DNA of 64,000 nucleotides from JALZKA01 sp963721645 (GCA_963721645.1 CAVRJK010000002.1:2108001-2172000), one strand, 5' to 3'. Shown: positions 42,624 through 51,953, counted from the stretch's first letter. Translations and numbers: made by a program. The notes: generated from the letters alone by a model not told the origin.

Positions 42624-43475
42624 GTGTGTCACCATGTCCGGCTCGTGTCTAAAGGAAAGCTAAACGTGCGGGCGAGCCTCGCGGCGGTGGGGATCGGCTT
42701 CTGGCTCACCATGGCCGGCGGCGTCTCCGCAGGCCCGGCACCAGAAGAGCGCATCATCGGCGGCAACGTTGCGAACCCGGCCGAGTGGCCCTACGCAGCC
42801 GCAATCACCACTCCGTCCGGAGACCAGTTCTGCGGCGGTACGGTGATCTCAGCCGACGCCGTCCTGACCGCAGCGCACTGCATGGTCAACCAGTTCGGCG
42901 AGCCCGTGAACCCCAGCTCGATCCGAGTCGTGACGGGCAGGCCCGATCTCAGCGACGAGGGAGCCGGCCAGGAGCTCCAGGCCGATGATGTCTTCGTCCA
43001 CCGCCAGTATCTGCGCAAGTACCGCCACGACGTTGCCGTGATCCGCTTGGCCGATCCGACCACGGCGACACCCGCCGTCCTCCCCACGTCCGAGGAAGAC
43101 GCCGCTGCCACGGGAGTGGGAGATGAGCTCCGGGTCGCCGGGTGGGGCTCGACGAAGCGAGGAGGCGGCGCCGGCTCGCACGTCCTCCGTGACGTTTCGA
43201 CCTTCGTGGCCAAGGAGCGGAAGTGCCAGAAGTCCTTCAGCCGTTACGTCTCCGGCGAGGAGATCTGCACGCAGGGCGAGCGCATGGGCGACAAGCGCAC
43301 GTCGTCTTGTTACGGCGACAGCGGCGGGCCGCTCGTCGCCGACACTCTCACGGGCGCCCGCCTCATCGGAGCCGTCTCGTACGGAGGCTTTCGATGCGGG
43401 GTGAAGGATCCGACCGTCTACGCGCGCGTCGCGTCCAACCTCGGCTTCATCTCGAAGAAGGCCGGTCTGCCGTAG
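42624..43475 (+). CDS. Secreted trypsin-like serine protease (S1), copy 1
   Basis: 283 residues from GTG 42624 (GAGG 5 bases upstream; GTG 42666 is an alternative). A signal peptide ends near GGVSA, followed by RIIGGNVANPAEWPYAAAI, the typical activation site and mature N-terminus. The triad is visible: LTAAHC (His), HDVAVIRL (Asp) and CYGDSGGPLV (Ser). Six or more Cys suggest disulfides, so it works outside the cell. The tandem gene 22 bp downstream is a paralogue. Confidence 0.93.
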   Translation: MCHHVRLVSKGKLNVRASLAAVGIGFWLTMAGGVSAGPAPEERIIGGNVANPAEWPYAAAITTPSGDQFCGGTVISADAVLTAAHCMVNQFGEPVNPSSIRVVTGRPDLSDEGAGQELQADDVFVHRQYLRKYRHDVAVIRLADPTTATPAVLPTSEEDAAATGVGDELRVAGWGSTKRGGGAGSHVLRDVSTFVAKERKCQKSFSRYVSGEEICTQGERMGDKRTSSCYGDSGGPLVADTLTGARLIGAVSYGGFRCGVKDPTVYARVASNLGFISKKAGLP

Positions 43476-43497
43476 CGCTTCCGGCGCCCGCTCGCGG

Positions 43498-44331
43498 GTG
43501 TGTCACCATTTCAGCGTCTTGTTTTTAGGGAACGCAAGAGGGAGGGTTTCGCTCGCCGTCGCCGGACTTGGGCTGGGTCTGGCCCTTGCCGGGCCAGCCT
43601 CGGCCGAGCCAAATCAACGCATCGTCGGCGGCGATGTCGCCGACCCGGCCGATTGGCCGTTCATCGTCGCAATCGCGTCGGCGAGCGGGAACAACTATTG
43701 CGGCGGATCGGTCGTCGCTCCGAAGGCGGTGGTGACCGCTGCGCACTGCGTCGAGGGATCCAGGCCGAAGAGCGTTCGCGTCATCGCCGGGAGGCCTGAC
43801 CTGGGGGACGGTTCGATCGGCGAGAAGATCCGCGTAGCGGACATCTCGGTCCACCGCCAGTACCTCCGCAGAGGTAATCGCGATGTCGCGGTCCTCATCC
43901 TCGGCAGGCCGACAGCGGCACTGCCCGTTCTCTTGCCGACAGTTGCAGAGGGAGAAGCCGAAACCGCGGCAGGGTCGGAGCTTCGGGTCGCCGGTTGGGG
44001 TGGCACCACGCCGACCGGCGCCCATCCGTCCGATGTCCTTCGCGACGTTTCGCTCTTCACGATCTCGGACGCGGACTGCGCGCCGTACTTCAGCTTCTTC
44101 CGGCCCGCCGAGGAGGTTTGCTCCTTTGGCGAGGAGCAGAGTCCCGACCGCTACAACGACTCCTGCTTCGGCGACAGTGGCGGACCCCTGGTCGCCTACG
44201 CACCGCGGGGCACGCTGCTGGTCGGCCTCGTCTCGTATGGCGGCTCCCTGTGTGGGGTCAAAAAGCCCGGGGTCTACGCCCAGGTCGCGACGAACCTCGG
44301 CTTCATCACCCGCAAGGCCGGGCTGCCTTAA
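43498..44331 (+). CDS. Secreted trypsin-like serine protease (S1), copy 2
   Basis: 277 residues from GTG 43498 (TTG 43519 is an alternative). Signal peptide ends near GPASA; mature N-terminus RIVGGDVADPADWPFIVAI. Triad: VTAAHC (His), NRDVAVLIL (Asp), CFGDSGGPLV (Ser). It shares the CHH N-terminal codons and the 13-base GGTGTGTCACCAT upstream word with copy 1, which supports the GTG starts and tandem duplication. Confidence 0.93.
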   Translation: MCHHFSVLFLGNARGRVSLAVAGLGLGLALAGPASAEPNQRIVGGDVADPADWPFIVAIASASGNNYCGGSVVAPKAVVTAAHCVEGSRPKSVRVIAGRPDLGDGSIGEKIRVADISVHRQYLRRGNRDVAVLILGRPTAALPVLLPTVAEGEAETAAGSELRVAGWGGTTPTGAHPSDVLRDVSLFTISDADCAPYFSFFRPAEEVCSFGEEQSPDRYNDSCFGDSGGPLVAYAPRGTLLVGLVSYGGSLCGVKKPGVYAQVATNLGFITRKAGLP

Positions 44332-44349
44332 GAGGACATCGAGGGGGAG

Positions 44350-44423
<74 letters not shown>

Positions 44424-44461
44424 GGCGCGCCCGATTCTACGCACCGGGCAATAGGCTCAGG

Positions 44462-45308
44462 ATGGCTATGCGTCTGGTCACGTACGAGAGCGAGCGTGGA
44501 GCGCGCGCAGGGGTGCTCCACGACAAGGGGATCATCGACGCGTGGGACGCGCTCGGCGGCGAAGGCACGAGCGTCCGCGAACTACTGGCGGGCAACCGGA
44601 TAGGCGACCTCACGCAGGCCTCCAAAGGCGGCAATCACATCCCGCTCGAGGGCGTGCGCTTCGGACCGCCGATCGGCGATCCCGAGAAGATTCTCTGTAT
44701 TGGCCTGAATTACCGCGCACACGCTGAGGAAACGAAGCAGTCGATCCCCGAAGTGCCGACCGTGTTCGCCAAGTTCCGCAACGCCCTGGCGTCGCCGGGG
44801 GCGACAGTCGAGCTGCCGAAGCGCGAGCAAGAAGGTCGATTACGAGGCCGAGGTCTGCGTAGTGATCGGAACGCGCCTGAAGGAGGTGGACGCCGACGCC
44901 GCCCTCGCCGGTGTCGCCGGGTACACGCTCATGAACGATCTCTCGGCCCGCGACCTCCAGCTCGCGACAACGCAATGGATCTCAGGTAAGTCCTTCGACG
45001 GCGCCGGGCCATGCGGTCCGGCCCTTGTCACTGCCGACGAGGCGGGTCCTCACGACGCGATCGAGTTCTCGCTGACGCTGAACGGCAAGGAGATGCAGCG
45101 CTCCTCGACATCGGACCTGATCTTCAAGGTTCCCGAGCTGGTCGCCCACATCTCGAAGCTGATGACGCTTGAGCCTGGAGATCTGATCTCCACCGGCACG
45201 CCTTCGGGGGTTGGGATCGCCCGTCAGCCGAGCGTCTGGCTCAAGCCCGGCGACGAGATCGAGATCAGCTCGCCGCAGCTGGGCCGTCTGGCGACTCGGA
45301 TCGGATAG
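44462..45308 (+). pseudogene. Fumarylacetoacetate hydrolase (FAH) family protein, split by a +1 frameshift near 44823
   Basis: Frame 1 (ATG 44462 or 44468) encodes MRLVTYESERG...RFGPPIGDPEKILCIGLNYRAHAEETKQSIPEVPTVFAKFRNALASPGATVELPKR. Frame 2 continues SKKVDYEAEVCVVIGTRLKEVDADAALAGVAGYTLMNDLSARDLQ...KSFDGAGPCGPALVT...ISTGTPSGVGIARQPSVWLKPGDEIE. The break is in the most conserved catalytic strand (DYEAE, a metal ligand). One surplus base in 44821-44826 explains it. The whole protein, about 281 residues, resembles 2-hydroxyhepta-2,4-diene-1,7-dioate isomerases and acylpyruvases. The 3' end overlaps the convergent GGDEF-EAL gene by 44 bp. Confidence 0.82.
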
Positions 45309-47655
45309 CCGCGTCGCCGCTGGGCGACGGCGACGTGGGAGCCGGGTGGCCGACCATCAGGCCTGAGCGCAAAATCAGGTCGTCGGCTTCCTCCGCGGTG
45401 AGTGGATGCGAGAGGTGATGCCCCTGGCCGAAGGCGCAGCCGAGCTCGAGAAGGCGGCTCGCCTGCTCGGGCTCCTCGATGCCCTCGGCAACCGCGCCCA
45501 GGTCGAACACTTCCGCCAGATCGAGGATCGCCCGCAGGATCGGTGGCTCGGCTTCGGGCTTGCCGATCTCATCGATGAAGGGCTTGGCGATCTTGAGGTT
45601 GTCGAGCGGGAGCTGCTTCAGGTAACGAAGGGAGGAGTGCCCGACGCCGAAGTCGTCGACCGCGATCTCCACCCCGAGTGACTTCAGCTCAACCAGTCGC
45701 CCCGCGGCAGCATCGAGGTCGTTCATCAGCGCCGTCTCTGTGATCTCGAGCGTCAGACCGCCTGGATCGAGCTGCGCGGTTCGTAGAGCATCGGCGACCT
45801 GAGTCACGATGCCCTCGTCGTGAAGCTCCGACGCCGAGATGTTCACGCCGACCTTGAGACCCTCCGTCGCCGGATAGCGGGCGCGCCAGAGTGCGCCCTG
45901 GTGACAGGCCGACGCGATCACCCAGCGGCCCAGATCCGAGATGCGTCCGCTGGATTCGGCAAGAGGGACGAAGCTGTCGGGCTTGAGCAGCCCCCGTGTG
46001 GGGTGGTTCCAGCGGACCAGCGCTTCAAGGCCGGCGATGGCGCCGGACTCAAGGCAGAAGATCGGCTGGTAATGGAGCTCGAGCTCGTTCGCCTCGATCG
46101 CGCGTTTGAGGTCTACCTCTAGCTCCAGGCGCTCGACAATGTCGGCATGCATGTGGGGGGCGTACGCGCGGTAACGGCCCTTGCCTTCGGCCTTCGCGCG
46201 GTACATGGCGAGGTCGGCGTCGCGAAGCAGGGTCTCGGCGTCCTCGGGCCCCGCGGCGATACCGACGCTGGCTCCCACGTAGACCTCGCGCCCTTCGACC
46301 GCGATCGGGTCAGCCAGGGAGTCGAGGACGCGTCCGGCGGCGGTCGCCGCGTCGGCAGTGTCGTCGATCTCCTCGATCAGGACCGCGAACTCGTCGCCTC
46401 CCAACCGCGCGATCGTGTCGGACGGCCGCAGGCATGCCTCGAGACGCGCGGCGACAGCCTGCAGGAGTTCGTCGCCGGCACGGTGACCGAGCGAGTCGTT
46501 GACCGTCTTGAAGTCGTCGATGTCGATGAAGAGGACTCCCACCGGATTGCCGCTTCGGGATGCGCGGCTGACGGCGAAGGTGAGCCTGTCCAGAAAAAGC
46601 GCCCGATTGGGCAGGCCTGTCAGCGAGTCGTGAAAAGCCTGATGGGCGACTTCGTCGAGAGCCCTGGCGTGGTTGAGCGCGAGGCTCGCGTGCTCCGCCA
46701 GCGCCAAAAGCGACTGCTGATCGCGGGCGGTGTAGGAGCGATTCGGATCCCCCGAGGCGGTGACGACGCTGCCCATGACGGTCGAACCCTGAAGAATCGG
46801 AGCAGCCATTCCCGCGTGGAGACCTTGCGAGCGCCACAGGTCAGGAACCTGTCGCACCAGGGGATCGGTCCCCTTGTCGACGACGAGAAGCCGACCCTCC
46901 TCCATGGCGCGCGCGCCCAGTCCGGGGTCGTGCTCACGGCGACCGGCGCCGAGCAACGCCGGTCCAAGCCCGACGGAGGCGACGACGGTAGAGCGCTCGC
47001 TGCCGTCCGCGTCGCGCATCCGCATCATCCCGGCTCGATCTCCGATGAGCTCGCAGGCAGCCGCGATCACCTGGTCAAAGATTTCATGGAGGGGCTTCTG
47101 CGCGACGATTGCGCGCTGGATCGTTGCCAGCCGCTCCAGCATCACCTGGCGATCGCGAAGGGCCTCCAGGAGGCGTGAGTTCTCGGCAGCCTGGTTCTCC
47201 GAGCGCGCCCGGAGGCCTCGCTCGTCGTCAACCAAGCCAAGGGCTCTGCTGCCCAGGGCAATAACGCGTCCGAGCCCAGCCAAAAGATCGGTTTCCGCCG
47301 GAGCAAACTCAGGCGCGATGCGAGCCACGACGAGCAGCCGCTCATTGAACTCGCCGGCCTCCGTGTGAAGCGCGGGCGCGTCGCCTCCGGCGAGACGAAC
47401 GGAGCTGCGTCGGCCGGACGCGACCGCGCGAAGATCGCCGGCGTCGAGCTCGCGCGCCTTCGGGCCGGCGGCGACCACCAGTGAGTTTCGCTCAACGAGG
47501 GCCGCAACATCGGCGTCCAGCACCTCGGCCGCGCGTTCGACCAGCCGGACCGTCGCCGACCGCTCGTCGTCGAACGAGCTGACGAGCGTCAGAAAATCCG
47601 AAAGTTGGCGCGTCGCCCAGCCCTCGGACAGGGGTTCGTGACGAGCGTCACTCAT
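45265..47655 (-). CDS. Cyclic-di-GMP turnover protein: GAF-GGDEF-EAL
   Basis: 796 residues, soluble. A first sensor-like region (about 20-150) with AAEVLDADVAALVERNSLVVAA is followed by a coiled linker, then a GAF domain (about 165-330, IGDRAGMMRMRD...LHAGMAAPILQGSTVMGSVVTASG). The GGDEF domain (about 345-505) has DSLTGLPNRALFLDRL, DIDDFKTVNDSLGHRAGDELL and an intact active site RLGGDEFAVL. The EAL domain (about 515-760) has LHYQPIF, GLEALVRWNHP, NISASEL, EITETALM, DDFGVGHSSL and KIAKPFI. Both cyclase and phosphodiesterase motifs look intact. Divergent from the FAD oxidoreductase operon across a 105-bp AT-rich gap. Confidence 0.95.
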   Translation of the reverse strand: MSDARHEPLSEGWATRQLSDFLTLVSSFDDERSATVRLVERAAEVLDADVAALVERNSLVVAAGPKARELDAGDLRAVASGRRSSVRLAGGDAPALHTEAGEFNERLLVVARIAPEFAPAETDLLAGLGRVIALGSRALGLVDDERGLRARSENQAAENSRLLEALRDRQVMLERLATIQRAIVAQKPLHEIFDQVIAAACELIGDRAGMMRMRDADGSERSTVVASVGLGPALLGAGRREHDPGLGARAMEEGRLLVVDKGTDPLVRQVPDLWRSQGLHAGMAAPILQGSTVMGSVVTASGDPNRSYTARDQQSLLALAEHASLALNHARALDEVAHQAFHDSLTGLPNRALFLDRLTFAVSRASRSGNPVGVLFIDIDDFKTVNDSLGHRAGDELLQAVAARLEACLRPSDTIARLGGDEFAVLIEEIDDTADAATAAGRVLDSLADPIAVEGREVYVGASVGIAAGPEDAETLLRDADLAMYRAKAEGKGRYRAYAPHMHADIVERLELEVDLKRAIEANELELHYQPIFCLESGAIAGLEALVRWNHPTRGLLKPDSFVPLAESSGRISDLGRWVIASACHQGALWRARYPATEGLKVGVNISASELHDEGIVTQVADALRTAQLDPGGLTLEITETALMNDLDAAAGRLVELKSLGVEIAVDDFGVGHSSLRYLKQLPLDNLKIAKPFIDEIGKPEAEPPILRAILDLAEVFDLGAVAEGIEEPEQASRLLELGCAFGQGHHLSHPLTAEEADDLILRSGLMVGHPAPTSPSPSGDAAIRSESPDGPAAAS

Positions 47656-47760
47656 CGGGAGTGAGCCGGATCGAGACTATTCGCGTATTAAAAGAATCCA
47701 TTCCCATGATGTTGCTACCTACAAACCAGCATAAGCAGATAAGTCGCGGATGAGAAGTTC

Positions 47761-49035
47761 ATGAGAGTCGCTGTCATTGGCACAGGCATTGCAGGACTTA
47801 CTGCTGCGCATTTGCTCCGTCCGGATCACGATCTGGTCGTGTTCGAGGGCAATGCCCGCCCAGGCGGGCACGCGAACACGATCCGGATTACCGATAGCTC
47901 GGGAGACGAGCACTGGGTGGATACGGGATTTATCGTCCTCAACGAGAGGAATTACCCGAACTTCGAAAATCTCCTTTCTGAGATCGATATCCAAACCCGC
48001 CCTGCGCCCATGGGCCTGTCGGTTTCGGCGCCCGACGGCTCGTTCGAGTTCGCGGGAACTGCTCGCGGTCTGTTTGCCCAGCCGACGAATCTCCTTCGCC
48101 CCAAGTTTTTGCGAATGCTCCGCGACCAGCTTCGGTTCAACCGCGATGCCCGCCAAACCATCGGCCGCAGGGGCGGCCCCTCGGTCGGCGAGTTCGTGCG
48201 CGACATGGGCTACTCGGACTGGTTCATGGAGCGGATCGTCATGCCCGAGGTGTCCGCTGTCTGGTCTTCCGACCCTGCCGCGGTCTGGGACTTTCCGGTT
48301 TCGTTCCTCGCCGAGTTCCTCGACAACCACGGCCAGCTGGAACTGAGTGGCCGGCCACAGTGGCGGACGGTCGTCGGTGGTTCACGCTCCTACGTGAACG
48401 CGATTGCCGACGAACTCGGCGACTCGCTTCGCCTGGGTTCCCGCGTCCGCCGAGTCGAGCGACTGGCGACCGGCGGCGTCGCCGTAACGGCTGACGGCGC
48501 CGAAGCCGAGGTGTTCGACGAGGTCGTGATCGCGGCCCACTCGAACGAAGCCTTGTCGATGCTCGCCGATCCCACTCAGGTCGAGCGGGACGTGCTGGGC
48601 GCGATGCGCTACCAGCCCAATGAGGCCGCCGTACACACCGACGCCTCGATAATGCCGCGGCGAAAGGGCGCCTGGGCCAGCTGGAACTTCCACCTGCGCG
48701 ACGGTGCCGAGCTGCCGACGATGAGCTACTGGATGAATCGCCTCCAGGGACTCGACGCTGCGGAGGACATCTTCGTCACACTGAACAGCACCGAATCGCT
48801 CGATCCCGAGAAGGTCATTCAGGTGATCCCCTACGAGCATCCGATCGTCACCCACGACGCTGTTGCGGCGCAGCGGCGCTGGGATGAGATCTCCGGGGCC
48901 GACCGCATTCACTACTGCGGCGCTTACTGGCGCTGGGGCTTCCACGAGGACGGATGCTGGAGCGCGATCCGTGCGTGCGACAGGCTCGCCGCAACCGAGG
49001 CTGCCGTGCCCGTCGCGATGAAGGTGGCGGCATGA
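47761..49035 (+). CDS. FAD-dependent oxidoreductase (NAD(P)-binding, amine-oxidase-like) of a cyclopropane-lipid operon
   Basis: 424 residues. FAD-binding start VAVIGTGIAGLTAAHLLRPDHDLVVFEGNARPGGHANT (GxGxxG...GG), a middle HWVDTGFIVLNERNYPNFENLL segment, and a C-terminal GAYWRWGFHEDGCWSAI flavin-contact motif. This protein, DUF1365 and a CFA-synthase-like methyltransferase are a common conserved trio in bacteria, thought to modify unsaturated acyl chains. The ATGA overlap with the next gene shows coupling. The first few hundred bases are noticeably less GC-rich than the neighbours. Confidence 0.93.
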   Translation: MRVAVIGTGIAGLTAAHLLRPDHDLVVFEGNARPGGHANTIRITDSSGDEHWVDTGFIVLNERNYPNFENLLSEIDIQTRPAPMGLSVSAPDGSFEFAGTARGLFAQPTNLLRPKFLRMLRDQLRFNRDARQTIGRRGGPSVGEFVRDMGYSDWFMERIVMPEVSAVWSSDPAAVWDFPVSFLAEFLDNHGQLELSGRPQWRTVVGGSRSYVNAIADELGDSLRLGSRVRRVERLATGGVAVTADGAEAEVFDEVVIAAHSNEALSMLADPTQVERDVLGAMRYQPNEAAVHTDASIMPRRKGAWASWNFHLRDGAELPTMSYWMNRLQGLDAAEDIFVTLNSTESLDPEKVIQVIPYEHPIVTHDAVAAQRRWDEISGADRIHYCGAYWRWGFHEDGCWSAIRACDRLAATEAAVPVAMKVAA

Positions 49036-49833
49036 CCACTCAGCTCCTGACACGTGAGCCCATCGCGCCTGGCGAGTCGCGAGCGACGAACAGCGCCATC
49101 TACGAGGGCTGGATCCGCCACCGTCGGCGCGAGCCCGACCATGAGTTCCGCTACCCGCTCTTCATGGCGTACCTCGACCTGGCGGAGCTCCCTTGGGTAT
49201 TCGACTCCTATCCGGGCTGGTCGGCGAGGCGTCCTGCGCCGGCCCGCTTCAAGCGATCCGACTACCTGGGGGACGCCAGCCGTCCCCTGGACGAATGCGT
49301 TCGCGAGGCGGTCATCGAACGGGGCGGCGATGAGCCCGTCGGCCCGATCCGCCTACTCACCAACCTCCGCTACTTCGGCCACACGTTCAATCCTGTCTCC
49401 TTCTACTACTGCTTCGACGCGGCCGACGAGCACGTCGAGTCCGTATTGGCCGAGGTCACGAACACCCCATGGGGCGAGTCGCACTCCTACCTTCTCGGGC
49501 GCGCCGGCTCAGAGCGCGTCATTCGCGGACGAGATCGACAAGGCGTTCCACGTCTCGCCGTTGATGACCATGGACCACACCTACGACTGGCGGTCAACCG
49601 AGCCGGGAGACCGGCTCCAGGTGCACATCGACTCGCGCTCGCCGGGCTCAGAGACGAGCGACTTCGACGCAACGCTTTCGCTCGAGCGACTCGAGCTGTC
49701 GCGCGCCTCGACCCGCCACGTACTGGTCAGATACCCCGCGATGACGATGCAGGTGATGATGAAGATCTACTGGCAGTCATTACGGCTGTGGCTGAAGGGC
49801 GCGCCCTACTCCCCCCATCCGGAGAGATCATGA
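49032..49833 (+). pseudogene. DUF1365 protein of the cyclopropane-lipid operon, split by a +1 frameshift near 49515
   Basis: Frame 1 from ATG 49032 encodes SAIYEGWIRHRRREPDHEFRYPLFMAYLDLAELP...LLTNLRYFGHTFNPVSFYYCFDAADEHVESVLAEVTNTPWGESHSYLL. Frame 2, ending at 49833, continues EIDKAFHVSPLMTMDHTYDWR...SLRLWLKGAPYSPHPE, the C-terminal half of DUF1365. One surplus base around 49511-49518 separates them. Both outer junctions are natural: ATGA with the FAD oxidoreductase and ATGA with the CFA synthase. The function of DUF1365 is not established; it always travels with these partners. Likely a sequence error. Confidence 0.85.
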
Positions 49834-51071
49834 GCGAACGTCGTCGAGACACACTTGCGAGAAGGCTCGGCCACGCGATGCTCCGACAAGTCACGGACGG
49901 CTGCCTCGACGTCACGGAGAATGGCCGGACCACGACCTTCGGTTCGCCCCGGTCGGACATCAGGGCCCGTGTGGAGATCCGCGAGCCGGCCGCGTGGACG
50001 ACGCTTCTTCGCGGCTCGAACGGCTTTGCGCAGGGATACATCGACAATTTGTGGACCACCGACGATCCCGTTGGTGTCGTTCGCGTGGTCGCGCGCTCGA
50101 TGCCACCTCTCGACCGGCTTCGAAAGCGCTGGCACCCGCTGCTCGGCAACGCGCAGAAGATTGGCCGGATGGTGCCGCGGAACACGAAGGACGCCGCCCG
50201 TCACCACATCTCTGCCCACTACGACCTGGGCAACGACCTCTTCGAGTCGTTCCTCGACGACCGGCTCATGTACTCGAGCGCCTACTACCCGACTCCGGAC
50301 AGCTCGCTGGATGAAGCGCAGCGGGAGAAGCTCGACCGCCTCTGCCGCCAGCTGAGGCTCGACGAGGACGACCACCTCGTGGAGATCGGTACCGGCTGGG
50401 GCGGCATGGCCATTCACGCCGCCTCCGAGTACGGGTGCCGTGTGACCACCACGACGATCTCGGCTGAGCAACGCGCGTTCGCGCTCGAACGGATCGCCGA
50501 GGCGGGCCTCGAGGACCGCATCACCGTGCTCTTCGAGGATTACCGCGACCTGCAGGGCAAGTACACAAAGCTGGTCTCGATCGAGATGATCGAGGCCGTC
50601 GGCTGGCAGTACTTCGAAACGTTCTTTCGAAAGTGCTCGAGCCTCCTGGAGGACGACGGATTGATGGCGCTTCAGGCGATCGTCATCGACGATGACCTAT
50701 ACGAGCTCGAGAAGGCTTCGAAGAGCTTTGCCAACACGGTGGTCTTCCCCGGCGGCTGCCTGCCCTCGGAGCGGATCATCGCCCAGATCGTCGCCCAGGA
50801 CACCGACATGAGGGTGCGCTGGGTGGACGACATCACTCCCCACTACTCGGAGACCCTCCGCGAATGGGGTCGGCGCTTCGAGGCCGCGTGGCCCGAGCTC
50901 CGCGGCAACGGATACGACGAGCGGTTCAAGCGGATGTGGGCCTTCTACCTTGCGTTCTCGGAAGGCGGCTTCCGTGAGCGGCGGATCAGGGACCTCCAGA
51001 TGGTCTTCGCGAAGCCGAGCTTCGCGCCTCCCGCGCTGCGCGAACCGGCGCTCGCTTCGATCAGCTCATGA
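49830..51071 (+). CDS. Cyclopropane-fatty-acyl-phospholipid synthase-like SAM methyltransferase
   Basis: 413 residues from ATG 49830, with GGAGAG upstream and a 4-base overlap with DUF1365. An N-terminal lipid-binding part (FGSPRSDIRARVEIREPAAWTTLLRGSNGFAQGYIDNLWTTDD) precedes HHISAHYDLGNDLFESFLDDRLMYSSAYY. The SAM site is LVEIGTGWGGMAIHAASEYGCRVTTTTIS, then SIEMIEAVGWQYFETFFRKCSSLL and DDITPHYSETLREWGRRF. These are CfaS/MmaA/UfaA-family motifs. It transfers a methyl(ene) group to the double bond of membrane acyl chains. Confidence 0.95.
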   Translation: MSERRRDTLARRLGHAMLRQVTDGCLDVTENGRTTTFGSPRSDIRARVEIREPAAWTTLLRGSNGFAQGYIDNLWTTDDPVGVVRVVARSMPPLDRLRKRWHPLLGNAQKIGRMVPRNTKDAARHHISAHYDLGNDLFESFLDDRLMYSSAYYPTPDSSLDEAQREKLDRLCRQLRLDEDDHLVEIGTGWGGMAIHAASEYGCRVTTTTISAEQRAFALERIAEAGLEDRITVLFEDYRDLQGKYTKLVSIEMIEAVGWQYFETFFRKCSSLLEDDGLMALQAIVIDDDLYELEKASKSFANTVVFPGGCLPSERIIAQIVAQDTDMRVRWVDDITPHYSETLREWGRRFEAAWPELRGNGYDERFKRMWAFYLAFSEGGFRERRIRDLQMVFAKPSFAPPALREPALASISS

Positions 51072-51887
51072 CGCTCAACTATGTGAGGGCCGGCGACGGC
51101 CCGCCCCTCGTCTTGATCCATGGGCTCGGCGGAAGCCTCGTCGTCTGGGAGCCGGTGATGGACCTGCTGGCGTCCGAACGCGACGTCATCGCGATTGACC
51201 TCCCCGGCTTCGGCGACTCGGACCCACTACCCGAGGGAACTCGGCACTCCCCCGTCGAGATGGGGCGCGCAGTAACCAAGCTCTTGAACTCGCTGGGCAT
51301 CGACCGGCCGCATCTGGTCGGCAACTCGCTCGGCGGCTGGACAGCCCTCGAGATGGCAGCCGACGGCGACGCGGCGTCAGTCATGTGCATTTCCCCAGCG
51401 GGCCTTTGGCGCCGAAAGCTTGGGCCGCGGGCCTACAACACGCGACGGCTCGGCCGACGCGGCCGCAAGCTGATCAACGCGGCTCTTCGCACGGAACGAG
51501 GACGGCGCGCGCTCATGCAAACCACTGTCGCTCGGCCGGAGCTGTTGAGCTCGGACGAGGCAATCCGCTGGCTCTCGGCCTGGCTCGACGCTCCTGCCTA
51601 CGACGACGCGAACGACATGATGCGCGGGGAACCGTTCGGCGCGAGCGCGGGAGATCGACGTGCCGGTGACGATCGCGTGGGGCGAAGAGGACCGCCTGGT
51701 CGCTCCGCCCAAGGCCGAGCGGATGCCATCGGGCACGCGGTACTTCAGCGTGCCGGGCTGGGGTCACACCCCGACCAAGGACGATCCGGAGGGAGTCGCG
51801 CGGGTGATCCTTCAGGCGAGCGAGCCGCAGGTAGATCTGCCTGAATCGGGCGTGCCGGGCGAGCGAGCCGCAGGTACATCTGCCTGA
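51068..51887 (+). pseudogene. Alpha/beta hydrolase at the end of the cyclopropane-lipid operon, split by a +1 frameshift near 51644
   Basis: Frame 1 starts at ATG 51068 (ATGA overlap with the CFA synthase) and encodes LVLIHGLGGSLVVWEPVMDLL, DLPGFGDSD and the nucleophile elbow LVGNSLGGWTALE. Frame 2, ending at 51887, continues EIDVPVTIAWGEEDRLVAPPKAERM (acid) and VPGWGHTPTKDDPEGVARVIL (His). One surplus base near 51644 joins them as ...GEPFGAAREIDVPV... The last 25 or so codons lie in a direct repeat (51816-51887), so the C-terminus may have been extended by repeat spread. A lipase or esterase role is plausible. Confidence 0.8.
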
Positions 51888-51929
51888 CCGGGGTTGGGGG
51901 GCGACGGAATCGCGGGTACATCTGCCCGG
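51816..51929 (+). repeat. Direct repeat: two 29-bp units (51816-51844, 51859-51887) plus a partial third (51911-51929)
   Basis: Two 29-base units, containing GCGAGCGAGCCGCAGGTA and ATCTGCCTGA, differ at one base and have a 43-base period. A shorter relative (GGGTACATCTGCCCGG) follows. The core AGGTAnATCTGCCTG is itself nearly palindromic. The array covers the 3' end of the hydrolase gene and the gap after it. Confidence 0.7.
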
Positions 51930-51953
51930 CCCCCGGGGGGCGAACTTGCTCGA

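Noticed and set aside
48954..51071. A 705-residue DUF1365-CFA synthase fusion protein
   Set aside because: The middle is out of frame because of a single surplus base near 49515; the natural DUF1365 stop and the ATGA junction with the synthase are present.
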